Source: JANQPA01 sp964628385
GTDB lineage: Bacteria > Bacteroidota > Bacteroidia > Chitinophagales > Saprospiraceae
Direction of reading: 5' to 3'
DNA: 28,042 nt
Assembly: GCA_964628385.1 (NCBI GenBank)
Contig: CAZVOD010000059.1
Span: 1 to 28,042, forward strand
Part shown: positions 24,845 through 28,042 of the stretch, one piece after another
How the letters are laid out: each line of letters begins with the position of its first letter
Position numbering within the stretch: position 1 is the stretch's first letter
Notes under the pieces: model-generated
What the model was told of the DNA's origin: nothing
The model's database searches: none
Seen by the model: only the letters and a program-made list of their open reading frames with translations
Position numbers and translations under genes: made by a program

Positions 24845-26227
24845 ATGAGAAATTTATTATTATATATATCCAAGGGGGTATTTTTATTAAGCCTCCTAAC
24901 TTTTTCCGCCTGTGAAATTGACACGGTAACGGATCCAAATAATCCGGACGTTGGTAGTGCTACCAGTGATGCTTCTTTAGTAGAGTTACAATTTTTGGTT
25001 ACCGGACTTGAGGGTAGAAATCGTGATTACTACCAAAATGCTTGTGAAATGTTCGGCTCATTTGGTCGGGAGGTATGGCCTTACTTTGATTCAGATCCTC
25101 GATTTGTTGGGGATTGGCTAAGTGGCGATACCTACAATAGTTTTTTTGGTTCCGGTGGAACTTACACCACGCCCTATCGAGCAATCAAACAGGCTAATGT
25201 GGTGATTGAAGCAGCGAATAATAGTACTCAGATCAGTGCTGAGCAAGCTGCCGGAGTTTTAGGTTTTGCTAAAACGCTTAAAGCATTTCAATTGACATGG
25301 CCCTTATTACAGCAATGGAACAACGGTATAAGAATTGAGGTAGAAGAGCCTCTGAATCCGGGGCCAAGAGTAGGCATAGATAATCCACAGGCCGCGTTTG
25401 CTGAGATTTTGAATATTTTGGATGATGCTTTGAACGATCTAAATTCTGCAGGTTCTTCGTTTGCCTTTGATTTGACTTCTGCTTTTGAGGGTTTTGATAC
25501 GCCTTCTACTTTTGCACAAGTCAACAGAGCTATTGCTGCCAGGGTAGCGCTTTATGCTGAAAATTTTAGCGCTTCCTCTACTGCATTGAACGCTTCATTC
25601 ATGGATATGGAAGTGGATGAAGCTACTTCTGATAAGATGTTTATTGGTCCGGTACACCCATATGGAGCTCCACCAGATTTGGACAATCCTTTATTCGCTC
25701 CGTTTGATCAGCCAACAGCCCGCATTCTTATTTGTCATCCGGCTTGGCTCGAAGATGCACTGCCAAATGATGAGCGCCTGAATAAAGTAGACCTACTCAT
25801 TGAAAACAAGCAGACTAATCCCGGGCTAAGGGATGGTAATGATGATTTGTTGGTGGGTGAATATCAGGATGTTCGCTACTCCGGGCAGAGTGATCCCATT
25901 CCCTTTATTAGAAATGAGGAATTGATCTTGATTTCGGCTGAGCTTAGTGCCCGTGCAGGAAATAGTGCGGCAGCAGTAGATGCTATTAATATTGTGAGAA
26001 ATACCTGGGGGGTAGGCGACTACACCGGAGGAACTTCACAAGACGAATTGATTGATGAAATTTTGTTCCAAAGAAGATATTCTCTGTGGAATGAAGGCGG
26101 ACATCGCTGGATTGACCTGAGAAGAACCAATCGTTTGAACGCTGACTTTGTAGACCTGAGAGATCAGGGAGGCCTCATTACGTCTGTGGCCAGACCTATC
26201 AGTGAAGTTAGCTGGGATGAAAGATAA
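24845..26227 (+). CDS. SusD/RagB-family surface nutrient-binding lipoprotein
   Basis: 460 residues from the ATG at 24845. An in-frame ATG at 24809 overlaps the susC stop (TAATG), but the later one opens directly with a lipoprotein signal (MRNLLLYISKGVFLLSLLTFSAC, lipid Cys23) and has an A-rich stretch before it. The fold is the TPR-like helical SusD type: SATSDASLVEL and YRAIKQANVVIEAANN early, LGFAKTLKAFQLTWPLLQ in the first helical repeats, and late signatures RNEELILISAELSARAGN and DEILFQRRYSLWNEGGHRWIDLRRTNRLN. It would cap the SusC barrel from outside the cell and deliver substrate. It is short for the family, suggesting few insertions. A strong terminator follows, so the operon seems to contain susC and susD only. 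Confidence 0.95.
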   Translation: MRNLLLYISKGVFLLSLLTFSACEIDTVTDPNNPDVGSATSDASLVELQFLVTGLEGRNRDYYQNACEMFGSFGREVWPYFDSDPRFVGDWLSGDTYNSFFGSGGTYTTPYRAIKQANVVIEAANNSTQISAEQAAGVLGFAKTLKAFQLTWPLLQQWNNGIRIEVEEPLNPGPRVGIDNPQAAFAEILNILDDALNDLNSAGSSFAFDLTSAFEGFDTPSTFAQVNRAIAARVALYAENFSASSTALNASFMDMEVDEATSDKMFIGPVHPYGAPPDLDNPLFAPFDQPTARILICHPAWLEDALPNDERLNKVDLLIENKQTNPGLRDGNDDLLVGEYQDVRYSGQSDPIPFIRNEELILISAELSARAGNSAAAVDAINIVRNTWGVGDYTGGTSQDELIDEILFQRRYSLWNEGGHRWIDLRRTNRLNADFVDLRDQGGLITSVARPISEVSWDER

Positions 26228-26264
26228 TTTTAATACCCACCAGATTAACCGTTTCTGGTAAAGA

Positions 26265-26303
26265 AAAACTCCGGTCGGCTATTTGCTGATCGGAGTTTTC
26301 TAT
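26265..26303. terminator. Bidirectional terminator between susD and small membrane gene
   Basis: 15-bp stem with two G-T wobbles: 26265-26279 (AAAACTCCGGTCGGC) with 26285-26299 (GCTGATCGGAGTTTT), 5-nt loop. A-run on the left and T-run on the right let it work for both convergent genes. Confidence 0.85.
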
Positions 26304-26321
26304 TTGTTAGGTAACGTCGGT

Positions 26322-26507
26322 TTAAGCTTTCTCCAGTGCAATGCGTTTTCTCAGTTCTTTAACTTCTCTTCTCAAGTTCTGTAATTCTTCAGATTGTTTC
26401 TGATGCTTTTTGAAGATCAAGTGAATGATCAAAGCCGGTATGCCCCATAACAAAAGCGCAAAGACAATGATCAAAGTTTTTTGCCCGATGGCGGTTAGCA
26501 AAAGCAT
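26322..26507 (-). CDS. Small membrane protein with one TM helix and coiled coil
   Basis: 61 residues: a transmembrane helix at about 9-32 (IGQKTLIIVFALLLWGIPALII) shortened here to its core TLIIVFALLLWGIPAL, a basic FKKHQKQ stop-transfer segment, and a charged coiled coil at 36-59 (SEELQNLRREVKELRKRI) with Leu/Val heptad spacing. The architecture is like that of PspB/PspC-type or other single-pass adaptor proteins, but no diagnostic residues were seen. It is convergent with susD, shares the bidirectional terminator, and stands alone. The frame is sensible and ends sharply, which favours a real gene; function unknown. Confidence 0.6.
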   Translation of the reverse strand: MLLLTAIGQKTLIIVFALLLWGIPALIIHLIFKKHQKQSEELQNLRREVKELRKRIALEKA

Positions 26508-26750
26508 TTGATTTGGTTTTGTTAGCGTATAGTATGTTTGTATATATTTAAATATTTTATATTGACTATTGACAATGTTGTCCTATAAATTATTAATTTT
26601 TTGCTAAAATGCCAAATGAAATAAAAAGCTATTGCATATTATACGTAATAACCAATATCTTTCTGATCTCAATGCCAGTAATACCTTCTAAACAAGTCTT
26701 TTGAAATAATCCCTGTATTTGGCGGGATTTATTAGTTGGAAAATAAGAGT
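26508..26750. other. Intergenic region with 12-bp palindrome
   Basis: AT-rich 243-bp gap between two leftward genes. It contains the perfect palindrome GACAATGTTGTC (26571-26582), which could be an operator for the small membrane protein gene. No terminator hairpin for the acyltransferase gene was recognised. Confidence 0.35.
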
Positions 26751-27584
26751 CTACTGATTAGCCAACTGGTAAGTTGCTTTTCTCAAAAATTGCAGGAGTT
26801 CTTGTTTATTTTTGATACTTTTTAAAGTGGAAGAGGGGATAGGCTCACCGATATTAATGCCTATTTCTCGGCCAATTTTATTTTTTACTTCATGCAGAAG
26901 TAGGCTTAACCGCAGGTTCATGCTTACGTGGCTAACCATCTGAAAAAGGCGGCTATTTTGGCCTTCAAAATACAGGGGAATTACGGTGGCATCTGTTTGT
27001 TTTACAAGTTTTAGAACAAAGTTTTTCCACTCCAGGTCGTCAGCCTTTCCCCGTAAGGGCTTTGGAGAAGTTGCAACGCCACCAGCCGGAAATATTGCCA
27101 CTGCCTGACCTGCTTTAAGGCGCTCCAAAGCAGTTTGACGAGTCTTGATATTAGTTTGCAGCGCTACTTTATTGTCTCTAAAGTCAATGGGCAGTAGGTA
27201 CTTTTTTAGCATTTCTTCCCTATACAGTACCTCATTAACGAGCACAGAAAAGTCTTGTCTAAGCTGAGCTATCAGGTAGCCAAATACCAGGCCATCGACC
27301 ACGCCAAAAGGGTGATTGGCAATAAAAATGGTTGGACCACTACGTGGTAGGCTTAAGAGTTTTTCATGGTCATACTTCAACTCTAGTCTCAACATCTTGA
27401 TGATACTGCCCCAGACCCTATCCGGTGCAGGATTGCTGTACCGCAGGGCATCGTAGAGTCTTTCTAGCTTTTTACGTCCGGTAGCAATTTCTACTGCATG
27501 GATCACTAGCTTTTTGAAGAGTTTATCATCCTCTGAAACATATGAAAGCTTTGTTTTGGTGGCTTTTGCTTTTTGTTTGACCAT
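26751..27584 (-). CDS. PlsC-like lysophospholipid acyltransferase family protein
   Basis: 277-residue membrane-associated glycerolipid acyltransferase homologue. The N-terminus is basic (MVKQKAKATKTK). The catalytic block is IFIANHPFGVVDG with His91 and Asp97; the His and Asp are five residues apart instead of the classical four (NHX4D), a spacing I recall from the HPFG-type branch related to hemolysin-like and ornithine-lipid acyltransferases. FPAGGVA at 165-171 replaces the second canonical motif (FPEGTRS), followed by a Pro-containing KPLRG and the beta-strand TVIPLYFEGQNSRLF that matches the third/fourth block. It would transfer an acyl chain to a lysolipid or amino-acid lipid at the inner membrane; which acceptor is unknown. 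Same direction as the T9SS cargo gene upstream but with tandem hairpins between, so probably transcribed separately. Confidence 0.85.
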   Translation of the reverse strand: MVKQKAKATKTKLSYVSEDDKLFKKLVIHAVEIATGRKKLERLYDALRYSNPAPDRVWGSIIKMLRLELKYDHEKLLSLPRSGPTIFIANHPFGVVDGLVFGYLIAQLRQDFSVLVNEVLYREEMLKKYLLPIDFRDNKVALQTNIKTRQTALERLKAGQAVAIFPAGGVATSPKPLRGKADDLEWKNFVLKLVKQTDATVIPLYFEGQNSRLFQMVSHVSMNLRLSLLLHEVKNKIGREIGINIGEPIPSSTLKSIKNKQELLQFLRKATYQLANQ

Positions 27585-27696
27585 CCGATAATGATTTATA
27601 TGACTTCAAAATTGAAATCATAACGATGCAAATTATCAGTAATTGTAATGTGGAGCAATTTGTTTTTTTGGAAGATTTCCAAAATCAAGGAGAAAT

Positions 27697-27735
27697 AAGA
27701 GAACTCTTCCGGCACTCGCCGGAAGGGTTCTTATA
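27697..27735 (-). terminator. Terminator for the T9SS cargo gene
   Basis: Strong GC-rich hairpin: CTTCCGGC (27706-27713) with GCCGGAAG (27718-27725), 4-nt loop ACTC, and further pairing of GAAC with GTTC outside a wobble. On the minus strand it is followed by a T-rich stretch (TTATTTCTCCTTG). Confidence 0.7.
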
Positions 27736-27749
27736 ACTATTCAGTATGT

Positions 27750-27770
27750 CAACCATTCGGAGAATGGTTG
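27750..27770 (-). terminator. Second hairpin directly after the T9SS cargo stop codon
   Basis: Perfect 9-bp stem CAACCATTC (27750-27758) with GAATGGTTG (27762-27770) and a 3-nt loop, 6 nt past the stop on the minus strand. There is no T-run, so it may protect the mRNA 3' end rather than stop transcription. Confidence 0.5.
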
Positions 27771-27776
27771 AACCAA

Positions 27777-28042
27777 TTATTCGATGATAATCATCTTGTT
27801 CGTTGCGGTGAAGTCACCTGCCTGTACCGTGTAGTACAATATACCAGTTGCAGCGATATCTGCACTGTTTACAGTTACCTGGTTGTAACCTACACCGTAC
27901 TCTCCGTTGATCACCTTCAGCGTCTGACCGTTCATATTGTTGATTGTGATCGTTACATCCGCTGCCTTTGGTAGGTTGAAGCCGATTATCGTCTCACCCA
28001 CGAATGGGTTAGGCGTGTTCTGGTATACTTCAAAGCCTGCAT
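27777..28042 (-). CDS. T9SS type A sorting domain, C-terminal end of partial protein
   Basis: Only the last 88 residues lie in the window; the gene continues past base 28042, so the ATG at 28001 is not the true start. The visible part is a type A sorting domain: FEVYQNTPNPFVGETIIGF opens it, as in the common L-QNYPNPF-----I-F pattern, followed by the strand VTITINNMNGQTLKV and the end strand GILYYTVQAGDFTATNKMIIIE with the typical K-MII terminus. This domain targets an exported protein to the type IX system and is cut off during surface attachment or release. The identity of the cargo cannot be told. Two hairpins follow the stop. Confidence 0.9.
   Translation of the reverse strand, partial: AGFEVYQNTPNPFVGETIIGFNLPKAADVTITINNMNGQTLKVINGEYGVGYNQVTVNSADIAATGILYYTVQAGDFTATNKMIIIE

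Overview
The window comes from a member of the Bacteroidota. The evidence is protein family content: a SusC/SusD pair, a PorP/SprF-type protein beside a giant adhesin with SprB repeats and a type B T9SS C-terminal domain, a second protein with a type A T9SS sorting domain, and candidate promoters of the Bacteroidota form TAnnTTTG. The mix of CUB, PKD, P-domain and SprB modules in one protein would fit the Saprospiria/Lewinella side of the phylum, but that placement is inference. No rRNA, tRNA, CRISPR array, intact insertion sequence or prophage was found.

Layout. 1-1143 (-): 3'-truncated secreted sulfatase lipoprotein. 1160-1907: AT-rich spacer holding what looks like a truncated BrnT toxin remnant. 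1908-4253 (+): secreted M1-family zinc peptidase with its own terminator. 4719-6245 (+): subtilisin-like (S8) lipoprotein with an altered oxyanion-hole position. 6477-7130 (+): HEXXH membrane protein of the DUF3267 type. 7161-13703 (-): probable two-gene operon made of an 1821-residue modular adhesin followed by its PorP/SprF-like partner. 14254-16075 (+): housekeeping genes folD and prmA. 16092-16254: 163-bp imperfect inverted-repeat element. 16470-21065 (+): unrecognised 1531-residue exported beta-rich protein. 21066-21821: AT-rich spacer with a terminator, a possible 38-residue ORF and a candidate promoter. 21822-26227 (+): susC and susD. 26322-26507 (-): small membrane protein. 26751-27584 (-): PlsC-like acyltransferase. 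27777-28042 (-): C-terminal end of a T9SS type A cargo protein.

Common theme. Most of the genes encode exported or cell-surface proteins: sulfatase, two secreted peptidases, T9SS cargo and attachment partner, SusCD uptake complex, and the large unknown protein. The adhesin and PorP-like gene form a recognisable secretion and anchoring unit, and susC and susD form a transport unit without neighbouring carbohydrate-active enzymes or sensors. folD and prmA are ordinary chromosomal genes, so the window looks like core chromosome with some accessory sequence, mainly at the left end.

No clearly new defence or mobile system is visible. The best candidates for undescribed biology are the 1531-residue protein and the 163-bp inverted-repeat element in front of it. 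All calls rest on reading the sequence; no database search or folding program was run.
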